From positions 1 through 64,000 of the forward strand of contig VHCO01000011.1 of NCBI GenBank assembly GCA_016871715.1: a stretch of DNA of 64,000 bases, in the 5' to 3' direction. This document shows, one piece after another, positions 10,383 through 20,270 of this stretch (its first letter is position 1; each line of letters opens with the position of its first letter). The position numbers and the translations under genes were made by a program. The stretch comes from Verrucomicrobiota bacterium. Lineage in GTDB: Bacteria > Verrucomicrobiota > Verrucomicrobiia > Limisphaerales > J093. The notes beneath the pieces are model-generated. The model saw nothing but the letters and a program-made list of their open reading frames with translations, had not been told where the DNA came from and ran no database searches.

Positions 10383-12344
10383 ATGGCGTATCGATCAGTT
10401 AAAGCGGTCTTGGCTCAAGCGGCTCTGCTTTCGGCGGAGCAGGTCGAGGCGTGGCATGCGCACTGCCAGCGCGCCCGGCGAGCGGCCCAAGACAGCCAGA
10501 GCCAGGGGCAAACCGAGACACCGCCGCCGCCGTCTCTGATGGGGTACTTGCAGAGCGAGACACAACTGGACGAACCGGTGCTGTTGCGGCGGCTGGCGGA
10601 GGCCCTAGGTTGGCCATACCTCGAGAGCGCGCGTCCGCCGGTGGACGTGGCGGCTGAAGACGTCGGGCGCCTGGCACTCGAGTTGCCGGCGAAGGTGGCC
10701 TTTGGCCATCTGGCGGTGCCAGTGGTGGTGCGGGAGGGTCGCCTGGTTCTGGCGGTCAATAATCCATTTGACTCCGGCATGCTCAGCGCCGTGCAATTCA
10801 GCGCCAAGCGTCCGGTCCAGTTTGCCCTGGTGCCGCGGGAGCAGATCGAGGACGCGCTCAAGGAACGGTACGGCATGGGCGCCACGGCCTTGGACCAGAT
10901 GGTGGACGAGAGCGAGCCGGACCTCGAGATCACGGGAGACAAAGAGATCGCCGGTGGCGACCAAGAGGCGAGCGTGATCAAGTTCGTCAATGACGTGATC
11001 AAGGAGGCCTACAATGGGCGCGCGACGGACATCCACTTCGAGCCCATGGAGCGGCGGTTACGGATTCGATACCGGATTGATGGCATGCTCTACGAGCAGC
11101 CTCTGCCGCCTCAATTGAGCGATCCCAAGAAGGTGAAGCATTACCAGGCGGCCATCATTTCGCGCGTCAAGGTGATGTCGGGGATGAACATTGCCGAGAA
11201 GCGGCTGCCGCAGGACGGCCGGATCAACGTCCGCATCAGCAAACAGGAGCTGGACATCCGGGTATCGACGGTACCTACGGTCTACGGCGAGAGCGTGTCG
11301 CTGCGGTTGCTCAATCGGGGCGATACGGCTTTCAACATTAGCAACTTGGGCCTGTCAGCCTCGCAGCAGGGCGTGATTGAGAACCTGATCAAGAAGCCCC
11401 ACGGCATTTTCCTCGTGACCGGCCCCACGGGGTCGGGCAAGTCCACCTCGTTGTATTGCTTTCTTAGTTTCATCAACCGGGAGACCAAGGGCACGAAGCG
11501 GATTCTCACGGTGGAAGAGCCGGTCGAGTACGAAATCCAAGGCGTGAACCAGATCGCCGTGCGCCCGGAGATTGGGCTGAGCTTTGCCGTCGGTTTGCGG
11601 CATATCCTGCGGCAAGATCCCAACGTGGTAATGGTGGGGGAGATTCGCGACCTCGAGACGGCCGAGATCGCGATTCGCGCGGCGCTGACGGGGCATTTGG
11701 TGTTCAGCACGCTGCACACGAACGATGCCGCCAGCGCCTTCACGCGGTTGATCGACATGGGGATCGAGCCGTTCCTGGTCGCCTCGTCGGTCGAGGCGGT
11801 CATGGCCCAACGCCTGGTCCGGACGGTGTGCCCGGATTGCCAGACCCAGCTCGCGGAAGGGAAGGACTACAGCCTCGAGTATCTGCTGCGGAAGAAGTTC
11901 CCCGCGGAGTGGGCTGGGGGCGCGACGTTCTACAAGGGAGCCGGCTGCGACGAGTGCCGGCAGCTTGGCTATCAAGGGCGCACGGGTATCTACGAGCTGC
12001 TGGTGATGACCGAGAAGGTCCGACCCTTGGTGATGGAACGAAGTCCCGCCTCGCGCATCGTCCAACAGGCCAAGGCCGACGGTTCGCTGACCTTGCGCGA
12101 AGATGGTTGGCTCAAGACCCAGGCGGAACGGATCCAAGTGGGCCGTGACGGCAAACCCATCCACCCGCCAACGACCATCGAGGAGGTGTTGCGGGTGACC
12201 CAGATCGAGGAACACATCGACGAACTAGCCGGCCCAAGCCACACCCCTCCGACCGCCGCGGCAGCGCCGGCGGCCAGCTCGCCCGGCCACGAGCCGGATC
12301 CCATCGCCCTCAAGCATGGCAGTGGGCTGCTGGATGAGTCCTAG
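10383..12344 (+). CDS. gspE: GspE/PilB-family secretion ATPase
   Basis: Walker A 'GPTGSGKSTSLY', Walker B 'VVMVGEIRDLETAEIAIRAALTGHLVFSTLHTNDA', CPDC...CDEC zinc motif. Confidence 0.95.
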   Translation: MAYRSVKAVLAQAALLSAEQVEAWHAHCQRARRAAQDSQSQGQTETPPPPSLMGYLQSETQLDEPVLLRRLAEALGWPYLESARPPVDVAAEDVGRLALELPAKVAFGHLAVPVVVREGRLVLAVNNPFDSGMLSAVQFSAKRPVQFALVPREQIEDALKERYGMGATALDQMVDESEPDLEITGDKEIAGGDQEASVIKFVNDVIKEAYNGRATDIHFEPMERRLRIRYRIDGMLYEQPLPPQLSDPKKVKHYQAAIISRVKVMSGMNIAEKRLPQDGRINVRISKQELDIRVSTVPTVYGESVSLRLLNRGDTAFNISNLGLSASQQGVIENLIKKPHGIFLVTGPTGSGKSTSLYCFLSFINRETKGTKRILTVEEPVEYEIQGVNQIAVRPEIGLSFAVGLRHILRQDPNVVMVGEIRDLETAEIAIRAALTGHLVFSTLHTNDAASAFTRLIDMGIEPFLVASSVEAVMAQRLVRTVCPDCQTQLAEGKDYSLEYLLRKKFPAEWAGGATFYKGAGCDECRQLGYQGRTGIYELLVMTEKVRPLVMERSPASRIVQQAKADGSLTLREDGWLKTQAERIQVGRDGKPIHPPTTIEEVLRVTQIEEHIDELAGPSHTPPTAAAAPAASSPGHEPDPIALKHGSGLLDES

Positions 12345-12427
12345 CGGGGGTGCCCCGCGACTGCGGATCGCACTGTTGAAATAGGGAGAGTCGTTTTGCA
12401 GAGAGTTCACCAACCGAAAGCCAACGC

Positions 12428-14056
12428 GTGAAGCGGCCAGCTCATAAACCGACGCGGTGGCAGCACTGCAACGTCCTGCAGACCGCCGGGGAACGGCGCG
12501 TCCTGCGACAGTTCACGCGGGGCGGCGAGGGCCCCCAGCTCTTCGCGGAGCGCACCTTCGACGCCCAAGCTTCGCTGCCCAAGCCAGCCGTCACGAAGAC
12601 GGTCAGCCACCTGTGGAAGCCTCGCTTGAATCTCGCCTGGCTGCCCTCGAGCCAGGTCTTCGTCCGCATCCTCAGCGACCTTCCCGCCCCGACCGAGAGT
12701 GAGAAGCCCACCGAGTTTTCGGGGAGGGTCGAGTCGCAGTTGGAGCTGGTCTCGCCGCTGCCGATGAACCAGATGGTCTGGACGTTCCAGCCCTTGCCTG
12801 GCGCGCCCAGCGGGGCGCGCTGTGTCCTGGCCCTGATGGCCGTCCGGAGCACCGTCGAGGAGTACCTCGGCGAGCTCGAGACCTCCGGGTACCTCGCCGA
12901 TCGACTCGAGCTGCCGCAACTTCATGATGTCCTCCAGCGCCGGCCACCGGCCGGCGTCGCGCCGCCCGCCACCCCTGCCGCGCGGCCCCGCTCGGGCTCT
13001 GCCACCTCGGCCGGGCGCAGGGCCCGCGGACCCAAGTTCGGCGTGTTCCAACCGGGTGCCTCCTCGGCTCAGGCCGGCGAGTTGCCTGGGGAAGGCGAGG
13101 GCGATGGCATCTGCGTGCACTGTTGGATCGAGCGGGTGGATCCGGCCGTGCTAGCGCCCCCGTCGACGTCGGAGCAGAAGCAGAGCGAGACCAAGCCCAC
13201 CGGGCCGGTCGAGGTCGTTTCGGGCTTGGTGGCATGGTGGCGCGAGGGCCGGCTGCGGAACCTGAACCTACTGACGCTGCCCGGCGGCGGGTCGGCCGGC
13301 GAGCGATTGGTCGAATTGCTCCGCCAGCTCGCTTGGGCGGGCGAGATTGAAGGCTGGCTGGCGCCCGAACCCCACTGGCGTCTGGTGGCGGAGCCGGCGC
13401 TCGCGGCCGAGCTCGAGCCCGAGTTGCGCGCCTATGCGGGTAACACGCTCGAAGTCAGTGCGCCCTTGCCGCCGGCGAAACTGGCGGCGGTGGCGGCCGG
13501 GGCCAACACCCAGGTCAACCTGGTGCCGGCCGATTACGCGAGCCGGTATCGGCAGCAGTTTATCGACCGGCTCTGGATGCGGGGATTGGCGGCGGTGGGT
13601 TTGCTTTATCTGCTTGTGGTCCTGATTCACTTTGGCTTTTTGCGCTACGTGCACTACCAGAAGAGCGGGGTGGACCGAGAGGTCGCCGCTTTGGCCCCCG
13701 AGCATCGTCAAGCTCTCGAGCTGAAGGCGCGGCTGCAGGTCTTCCAGGAACAGGCCAACTTGCGGTTTGCCGCGCTGGACTGCTGGAAAGCGGTGGCGGA
13801 GGCTTTGCCCGAGGAAATGACGCTCACCTCGCTCGGTTTGGCGCGAGGCAAGCGCCTGAGTCTGTTTGGCACGGTCCCCGCCGACCAGCAGGGTCGCGTG
13901 AGCGATTTCAACGAGGCCCTGAGCAAGGCGCAGGCGCACGGCGGACCGTTGTTCAGCCAGGTCAACACCCGCTCGATCCAGGCGGTGGCCAACCAGCCGA
14001 ATCGGCCAGCGAACTGGAGTATCGAGTGCGAACTCAAACGCGCGGACCTCGAATGA
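12428..14056 (+). CDS. PilM/PilN- or GspL-like pilus/secretion assembly protein
   Basis: Position between GspE and PilO-like genes; 'VNLVPADYASRYRQQF' then one TM helix (PilN-like) and periplasmic domain. Confidence 0.65.
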   Translation: MKRPAHKPTRWQHCNVLQTAGERRVLRQFTRGGEGPQLFAERTFDAQASLPKPAVTKTVSHLWKPRLNLAWLPSSQVFVRILSDLPAPTESEKPTEFSGRVESQLELVSPLPMNQMVWTFQPLPGAPSGARCVLALMAVRSTVEEYLGELETSGYLADRLELPQLHDVLQRRPPAGVAPPATPAARPRSGSATSAGRRARGPKFGVFQPGASSAQAGELPGEGEGDGICVHCWIERVDPAVLAPPSTSEQKQSETKPTGPVEVVSGLVAWWREGRLRNLNLLTLPGGGSAGERLVELLRQLAWAGEIEGWLAPEPHWRLVAEPALAAELEPELRAYAGNTLEVSAPLPPAKLAAVAAGANTQVNLVPADYASRYRQQFIDRLWMRGLAAVGLLYLLVVLIHFGFLRYVHYQKSGVDREVAALAPEHRQALELKARLQVFQEQANLRFAALDCWKAVAEALPEEMTLTSLGLARGKRLSLFGTVPADQQGRVSDFNEALSKAQAHGGPLFSQVNTRSIQAVANQPNRPANWSIECELKRADLE

Positions 14057-14712
14057 GCACGGAGAGCACCGGCATGAAGTTCACGCCGCAGGAACGGCGC
14101 ATCCTGGTAGTCGTGCTGACGGTTGTGGTGGTGGTGCTCAATGCCTTGTTCGTTTGGCCCCGCTTCAAAGACCGCGCCCGCCTCGAACAGCAACTGGCCA
14201 ACGCGCGCCAGACCTTGCAGGCCTACCAAGCCGAGGTGGCGCGCATCCCCGAGTACCGCCGGCGCCTGGAATCGCTCGAGCGGCAGGGCTCAGCCGTGTT
14301 GCCCGAGGCGCAGGCGCTGCAATTGATGCGCACGGTGCAGAGCCAGGCCGTCCAGTTCAGCGTGGACATCACCTCGGCGCGTACCCTGCCCGCCAACCCC
14401 CTCACCAGCACCAACACCTTCTTCGACGAGCAGGCCGTAGCCGTCGGCGTCAACACCCGCGACAAGGAACTGATCGACTTCCTCATCGCGCTCGGCTCCG
14501 GCTCCTCGCTGATCCGCGTGCGCGACCTGACGTTGCGGCCGGACCCGCCGCTTTACCGGCTGAACGGTGAAATCACCCTGGTGGCGAGCTACCAAAAGGG
14601 CGCCAAGCCCGCCGCCGCCGCGCCGCTGCCCGGTCCCACTCCCGCGGCCACCGCCTCGAATGCGCCGCGACCGGCCATCGGGGCCGTTACCACAACCAAG
14701 AAGAAGTCGTGA
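14053..14712 (+). CDS. PilO/GspM-like protein
   Basis: Overlapping start (ATGA) with upstream gene; single N-terminal TM, coiled coil; ORF track extends artificially to 14026. Confidence 0.65.
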   Translation: MSTESTGMKFTPQERRILVVVLTVVVVVLNALFVWPRFKDRARLEQQLANARQTLQAYQAEVARIPEYRRRLESLERQGSAVLPEAQALQLMRTVQSQAVQFSVDITSARTLPANPLTSTNTFFDEQAVAVGVNTRDKELIDFLIALGSGSSLIRVRDLTLRPDPPLYRLNGEITLVASYQKGAKPAAAAPLPGPTPAATASNAPRPAIGAVTTTKKKS

Positions 14713-16973
14713 AAACCCTCTGGACCCTCGCTGTTGTCGCCGGGGCGATCGGGCTCGCGTCACCCGACGCCTTCGCCCAGGCCGACCCAGCCGCGCCCCC
14801 GGCCGTGCCGGCTCTCCCTGCGCCCGCGCCGCGGGACATCCTGACGCCGCCTTCGGTTCCCCCCGCGCCGCCCGCCGTGGCCGCGCCGGGGAATCCTCCG
14901 GAGGAGCGCTCGATCACGGCCACGGTGCAGTCCGGCACCAACGTCGTCACGCGCCAGATTCCCGTGCGCGGCACGATCGGTGGGCCCCGCACCACGGCGG
15001 TGCCGGCGCCGCCGGTGCCCACCTTGCCTGCGCCTGCGTTGCCCGTGCCGCCTCAGCCTGCCGCCGGCCCATCCGGCCGCACGCCAGCTCTGGCTACGGC
15101 CATCGTCCCGGCGAGCACGAATCTCTCGGCGTTGGACAACAACGCGATTATCCCGGCCGGCATGATCGCGTTCCAGTCGATGCCGCTCGAGCAAGTGCTC
15201 GCGGTGTACGCGGAATTCACCGGACGCACCGTGTTGCGTCCCAACCAACTGCCGGCGGCCCAAATCACGCTCAAGACCCAGACCGATCTCACCAAGGAAG
15301 AAGCCATCCAAGCGCTGGACAGCGTGTTGACGCTGAACCAGATCACCATGATCAATGTCGGCGACAAGTTCGTGACGGCCGTGCCCAGTCAGCAGGCCCT
15401 GACCGAGGGGGCGGCCTTCTCCGAGGTCGACCCGGAGGACCTGCCGGAGGCGGCTCAGTTCGTGACCAAGATCGTCCAACTCAAGTATGCCCTGCCCTCG
15501 GAGATGCAGCAGTTGATCGCCGGTTTTGGCCGCGTCCAGAACGGCATCATCGCCATCGACAGCACGATGACGTTGGTGATCCGCGATTACGCCGCCAACA
15601 TCAAGCGGATGCTCGAGATCGTCGAGAAGGTCGACATCGAGGTCGAGCTGGACCACAAGCTCGAAGTCATTCCGATCAAGTACGGCAAGGTCGAGGACAT
15701 CTACTCGACCATGAGCACCCTCATCGGAGGGGGCGGTGGCGTGGCCGGAACGACCGGCACATCCGGCGCCCGCCGCACGTCGAGCATGCGCGGTTCGTCG
15801 AGCCGGGGCGCGACCGGCGGCCTGGGCGGCTCGCGCAGCTCGCTCAACCGCACCCCCACCGGGCAGGTGCAACCGCAGCAGAACGTCCTCGCGCAACCGG
15901 GGGGCGTCGCCAGCTTCAACCAACGGCTGCAGGGGATTGTCAGTCGCGCGGCTGGGGCGGCGGGCGAGGTGCGGTTGCTGGGGGACGCCCGCATCGTGCC
16001 GGATGAACGGTCCAACTCGCTGATTGTATACGCGGTCAAGGAAGACATGCAGATGATCACCAACATTGTGGCCAAAGTGGATCGGCTGCTGGCTCAGGTG
16101 CTCATCGAGGCGATTATAGTCGACGTCAAGATCACCGACAGCTTCGAGATGGGGGTCTCCGCCTTGCTGCGCCGTAGCAGTGGCAAACTGGACTCTGCCG
16201 TGGGCAGCAACAGCGGCCAGGGCTTCATGTCCAGCATCACCAACTTCAGCAGCGGCCTGCCGAGCGGCTTCAGCTACTTCGGCAAGTACGGCGCCGACCT
16301 CGATCTGGCCGTGCGGGCGCTGGCGGCCGATGGCAAGGGGCAGGTGCTCCAGACCCCGCGCGTCCAAACCAGCCACGCCATGACCGCGAGCTTCTTCACC
16401 GGCGAGTCGGTCCCCTACATCACCAGCACCTATTACGGCGGCGGCTTCGGCGGCTACGGCCCCAGCTCGACGTTCCAGCAGTTGGACGTAGGCATCGACC
16501 TGCAGGTCACCCCTTACATCACCCCCGACGGCCTCGTCGTCATGGAAATCGACCAGAACATCGAGGAGCTCTCTGGCTTCACCGAAATCCAAGGTGTGGG
16601 CAAGATGCCCAATACCACCCGACGCGGCGCCAGCGCCACCGTCTCGGTCCGCAACGGCGACACCATCATCCTCGGCGGCTACATTCGCACCTCGAAGAGC
16701 AAGTCGAAGTCGGGTGTGCCGATCCTCAAAGACATTCCGCTGCTGGGTAACCTCTTCCGCAGCCGGTCGCAGGACAACTCGCGCAGCGAACTCCTTGTCC
16801 TCCTCCGTCCGACGGTGCTCGAAAACCCGTCGGACGCCGCCGTCTTGGCCGGGACCGAGCGCCGCCGCTTGCCGGGCGTGCGCGAGCTCGAAAGGGCCAT
16901 TCGCGAGGAAGAACTCGAGCAGACGATCCGAGCGGAAACCGAGGCGGCCCGACAACAGGGCGGGCGCCGGTAG
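14709..16973 (+). CDS. gspD: Type II secretion/type IV pilus secretin (GspD/PilQ)
   Basis: 'VLIEAIIVDVKITDSFEMGVS', 'VPYITSTYYGGG', 'DGDTIILGGYIRTSKSKSKSGVPILKDIPLLGNLFRS' type secretin signature (here NGDTIILGG). Confidence 0.93.
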   Translation: MKTLWTLAVVAGAIGLASPDAFAQADPAAPPAVPALPAPAPRDILTPPSVPPAPPAVAAPGNPPEERSITATVQSGTNVVTRQIPVRGTIGGPRTTAVPAPPVPTLPAPALPVPPQPAAGPSGRTPALATAIVPASTNLSALDNNAIIPAGMIAFQSMPLEQVLAVYAEFTGRTVLRPNQLPAAQITLKTQTDLTKEEAIQALDSVLTLNQITMINVGDKFVTAVPSQQALTEGAAFSEVDPEDLPEAAQFVTKIVQLKYALPSEMQQLIAGFGRVQNGIIAIDSTMTLVIRDYAANIKRMLEIVEKVDIEVELDHKLEVIPIKYGKVEDIYSTMSTLIGGGGGVAGTTGTSGARRTSSMRGSSSRGATGGLGGSRSSLNRTPTGQVQPQQNVLAQPGGVASFNQRLQGIVSRAAGAAGEVRLLGDARIVPDERSNSLIVYAVKEDMQMITNIVAKVDRLLAQVLIEAIIVDVKITDSFEMGVSALLRRSSGKLDSAVGSNSGQGFMSSITNFSSGLPSGFSYFGKYGADLDLAVRALAADGKGQVLQTPRVQTSHAMTASFFTGESVPYITSTYYGGGFGGYGPSSTFQQLDVGIDLQVTPYITPDGLVVMEIDQNIEELSGFTEIQGVGKMPNTTRRGASATVSVRNGDTIILGGYIRTSKSKSKSGVPILKDIPLLGNLFRSRSQDNSRSELLVLLRPTVLENPSDAAVLAGTERRRLPGVRELERAIREEELEQTIRAETEAARQQGGRR

Positions 16974-16987
16974 ACCGCTCCGCGGCT

Positions 16988-17521
16988 TTACCTCGGGGCA
17001 ACCAACCGCACCCACTCCGCGGTGGGCGCGAGAGCCGCCAGGAGTTGCCGCACGGAGCGCGACTGCCCCGGCAAAATCAGATCGGGGGCGATCTCCGCCA
17101 GCGGCTCGAGCACAAACCGGCGCTGCGCCGCGCGCGGGTGGGGCAAGACCAGGCGCGCGGTGTTCCGTTGCTCGCCGCCCAACGCGATCAGATCCAAGTC
17201 CAGCGGGCGCGGCTCGTTGAGCATCTGCTTGGGCCGCCGGCCAAACTCGGATTCGAGCCCCTGCAAGTAGCCCAGCAGCCCTTCCGGAGTCTCCTCCGCT
17301 CCAGCCCACCACGTCACGACCGCATTGACAAACGGCGGCGAGTTTGCCGGGCAATCGACCGGGGCGCTCTGCCAGAGGGAAGACCGCTGCAGCGGGCCTC
17401 GCGCGCGCGGCTCGAGGCGGCTCATGGCCTGGCGCACCAAGGCTGCCGAGTCCCCCAAGTTAGACCCCAGCGCCACGACCGCCAACCTCGAGTTCAGAGC
17501 TTCAGGCGAGTCCCAACACAT
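16988..17521 (-). CDS. folK: 2-amino-4-hydroxy-6-hydroxymethyldihydropteridine diphosphokinase
   Basis: 'VVALGSNLGD', 'NAVVTWWAG', 'RPLDLDLIALG', 'LPHPRAAQRRFVLEPLAEIAPDL'; likely start MCWDSPEALN, overlapping dapB 3' end; ORF track start at 17647 is an extension. Confidence 0.9.
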   Translation of the reverse strand: MCWDSPEALNSRLAVVALGSNLGDSAALVRQAMSRLEPRARGPLQRSSLWQSAPVDCPANSPPFVNAVVTWWAGAEETPEGLLGYLQGLESEFGRRPKQMLNEPRPLDLDLIALGGEQRNTARLVLPHPRAAQRRFVLEPLAEIAPDLILPGQSRSVRQLLAALAPTAEWVRLVAPR

Positions 17522-18236
17522 CCTGCATCGAGTAGATCCCGGGCGGCTTCCCGACGACCCAACGGGCGGCGCGCAACGCGCCCTGGGCGAAGGTTTCGCG
17601 GCTCGAGGCCTTATGGGTGAGCTCGAGACGTTCGCCCGTGGCCGCAAAGATCACGGTGTGATCTCCCACTACATCGCCGCCCCGGAGCGCGTGCAGACCG
17701 ATCTCGGCCCGGGTTCGTGCGCCCGTGATCCCCACCCGGCCATGACGCGCCACTTCGGAGAGGTGCTGTTGCCGCGCTCGGGCCAGGATCTCCGCGAGGG
17801 TCGTAGCCGTCCCACTCGGCGCGTCCTGCTTGTGCCGGTGATGCATCTCGACCACCTCGAGGTCGAAGTCGGGGCCGAGGATCTCGGCGGCTTTGCCGGT
17901 GAGCCAGAAGAGGGTATTCACCCCCGTCGAGTAGTTCGCCGCCCAGACGATGGGTATGGGCCAGGAGCCGTTGGCGAGTTGCGTTCGCAGTTCGGCATGG
18001 TGACCTGTGGTGCCGAGCACGAGGGGCTTACGCTGCTGCGCGCAGAGGCCCATCACCCCGAGGGTGGCCTCCGGCAGACTGAAATCGATGACCACGTCGC
18101 TGCTCCCCAGCACCGCCTCGAGGTCGTCTCCCAAGTCGATCTGCCCCACCACCTGCCAATCGCTTTGGCGGGCGGCGCAGTTCAACAGCGCCTGCCCCAT
18201 CCGCCCCTTCGCTCCCACAATGCTGATTCGAGTCAT
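17502..18236 (-). CDS. dapB: 4-hydroxy-tetrahydrodipicolinate reductase
   Basis: 'ISIVGAKGRMGQAL', 'VEMHHRHKQDAPSGTA', 'GITGARTRAEIGLHALRGGDVVGDHTVIF'. Confidence 0.95.
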   Translation of the reverse strand: MTRISIVGAKGRMGQALLNCAARQSDWQVVGQIDLGDDLEAVLGSSDVVIDFSLPEATLGVMGLCAQQRKPLVLGTTGHHAELRTQLANGSWPIPIVWAANYSTGVNTLFWLTGKAAEILGPDFDLEVVEMHHRHKQDAPSGTATTLAEILARARQQHLSEVARHGRVGITGARTRAEIGLHALRGGDVVGDHTVIFAATGERLELTHKASSRETFAQGALRAARWVVGKPPGIYSMQDVLGLA

Positions 18237-18329
18237 AACGCAACCGATTCGGTTCCGACGCCCCGCGCCCGCCTCGCGCCCGGCCCAGTCGCCGCCGGTC
18301 TCGAACCGGCGAGCGGCGGCGCCTCGAGT

Positions 18330-19226
18330 CTACTTGATCAAGCACAAGGTGCGCAGGGTGCGCTCGAGTTGGGTGCGGCTGGCTGAGCTCAGGGGCACCA
18401 GCGGTAGCCGCACATCTTCCTGGATCCGGCCCAACATGGCCAAGGCCGCTTTCACCGGAACCGGGTTGGTCTCGATGAAGAGGTCCTTGAAGAGCGGGTA
18501 GCAACGGGCATGCAACCGCTGCGCGGCGGCCACCTGGCCTCCCCGGAAGGCGCTGACCATGCGCGCCACCTCGCGCGGGATGAGGTTCGAGGCCACACTC
18601 ACCACGCCATCCGCCCCCACCGCCAGGAACGGCAGCGTCAAGGCGTCATCCCCGCTTAAGACGCTGAATCGAGGTCCCAGGGCCGCGCGCAGTTGGCTCA
18701 CCCGGTCGGCGTTGCCTCCCGCTTCCTTGATGCCGACCACGGTCGCCGTGTCGCAGGCCAACCGCCGGACCGTCTCGACCCCGATCTCGATCCCGCACCG
18801 ACTGGGGATGCTGTAGAGGAGGAGGGGCAGGCTGGTCGCGCGCGCCACGGCGCGGAAGTGGGCGTAGAGCCCTTCCTGGGTTGGTTTGTTGTAGTAGGGG
18901 GCAACCTGGAGGGAGCCGTTCGCGCCCGCCGCCGCGGCGGCCTTGGTCAGGTAAATGGCTTCGCTGGTCGAGTTGCCGCCCGTGCCAGCAATGACTTGGG
19001 TCCGCCCTTGGGCCGCCTGCACCGCCAACCGGACCACCTGGATGTGCTCCTCGAAGTCGAGGGTTGGCGATTCCCCCGTCGTCCCCACCGGCACGACGCC
19101 GTCCACGCCGGCGCGGATCTGCTGGCGGATCAGCTTGGCGAGGCCCGCCTCGTCCACGCGCCCGTGGCGGAACGGGGTCACGAGGGCGGTGTAGGTGCCG
19201 GCGAATCGAGTTTGACGCTTGCTCAT
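18330..19226 (-). CDS. dapA: 4-hydroxy-tetrahydrodipicolinate synthase
   Basis: 'GTYTALVTPFRHGRVDEAGL', 'VPVGTTGESPTL', 'VIAGTGGNSTSEAI', 'PYYNKPTQEGLYAHF', 'GIKEAGG'. Confidence 0.96.
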   Translation of the reverse strand: MSKRQTRFAGTYTALVTPFRHGRVDEAGLAKLIRQQIRAGVDGVVPVGTTGESPTLDFEEHIQVVRLAVQAAQGRTQVIAGTGGNSTSEAIYLTKAAAAAGANGSLQVAPYYNKPTQEGLYAHFRAVARATSLPLLLYSIPSRCGIEIGVETVRRLACDTATVVGIKEAGGNADRVSQLRAALGPRFSVLSGDDALTLPFLAVGADGVVSVASNLIPREVARMVSAFRGGQVAAAQRLHARCYPLFKDLFIETNPVPVKAALAMLGRIQEDVRLPLVPLSSASRTQLERTLRTLCLIK

Positions 19227-19285
19227 AGAGAGGGGTCCGTTTCGATGGTCGAGTGCGGGAGGCGGGCGCCTCGAGGCGTCGCGCG

Positions 19286-20095
19286 TTACAGAGTGATCCG
19301 GCCGTCGAAGACAAACTCAGCGGGGCCGGTCAGGTGCACGTTATGGAACTGACCGCCGCTTTCCTCGAAGCTGACTTCGAGTTCGTCTCCGCCCTGGACG
19401 CGCACCCGCAGCGGCGACCGCCAGCGCTGCTGCCGCGCCGCCACCAGCGCGGCGGCGGTGACGCCCGTGCCGCAGGCCAGGGTTTCGCCCTCGACACCCC
19501 GCTCGTAGGTCCGCACGCGGATCGTGCCGGGGCCAAGCACTTGCACGAAATTGACGTTGGTGCCCTGCGGACCGAAATGGGGGTGATGGCGCACTTCCCG
19601 CCCGAGCGGTTGCACCTGCGCCTGGTCCGCGTCCGGCACGAACAAGACCGCATGCGGCACGCCGGTGTTGAGCGAGTGGACACTCACCAGGCCTGCGCTC
19701 AGCGCCAACGCCTCGTCGAGCCGCAGCCCCTGGGGCGGCGTGAGACTCACCGAGACCAGTTCGCCGTGGTAAACCGCGGTGATGACCCCAGCCCCCGTCT
19801 CGAAGGTGATCGCCCGTTGCACCCCGGTCAGACGCTGGATGTACCGGGCAAAACAACGCGCGCCATTGCCACACATCTCGGCGGCGCTCCCGTCGCTGTT
19901 GTAAAACTCCCAGGCCCAGTCCGCCCGGCCCGAGCGGCACGGGATCAACAGAATCACGCCGTCCGCCCCCACCCCGCGTTGGCGATGACAAAGCCGGGCC
20001 ACATGCGGCGGCGCCAACCGCAACGCGCGCGGCCGATTGTCGAGCAGGACGAAATCGTTGCCCGCCCCGTTCATCTTCGTGAACTCCAGGGTCAC
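19286..20095 (-). CDS. dapF: Diaminopimelate epimerase
   Basis: 'FTKMNGAGNDFVLLDNR', 'NSDGSAAEMCGNGARCFARY', 'ERGVEGETLACGTGVTAAA'. Confidence 0.96.
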   Translation of the reverse strand: MTLEFTKMNGAGNDFVLLDNRPRALRLAPPHVARLCHRQRGVGADGVILLIPCRSGRADWAWEFYNSDGSAAEMCGNGARCFARYIQRLTGVQRAITFETGAGVITAVYHGELVSVSLTPPQGLRLDEALALSAGLVSVHSLNTGVPHAVLFVPDADQAQVQPLGREVRHHPHFGPQGTNVNFVQVLGPGTIRVRTYERGVEGETLACGTGVTAAALVAARQQRWRSPLRVRVQGGDELEVSFEESGGQFHNVHLTGPAEFVFDGRITL

Positions 20096-20137
20096 TCCGC
20101 GCGCACCTTACTGGCCGACCCGCCAAGTGCAAGGTCC

Positions 20138-20153
20138 AAAATCGAAAGATTTT
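20138..20153. promoter_or_regulatory. Candidate operator palindrome in dapF / dksA-like divergent gap
   Basis: AAAATC-GAAA-GATTTT inverted repeat; A/T-rich island in GC-rich DNA. Confidence 0.3.
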
Positions 20154-20270
20154 TGTGGCGCTTTCGGTTCCCTTTGTTAGATTCACCGGCCCTCGCTCGG
20201 AAGGCTAGGCATCGCCGATGTCCCGCGAGCGGCTCTCAGAAACTGAAGAACGAGCAAGCCCGAAGAAGCT

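Noticed and set aside
14760-17354. 864-aa minus-strand ORF opposite the secretin
   Set aside because: Antisense artefact; overlaps the secretin and folK, both well supported.
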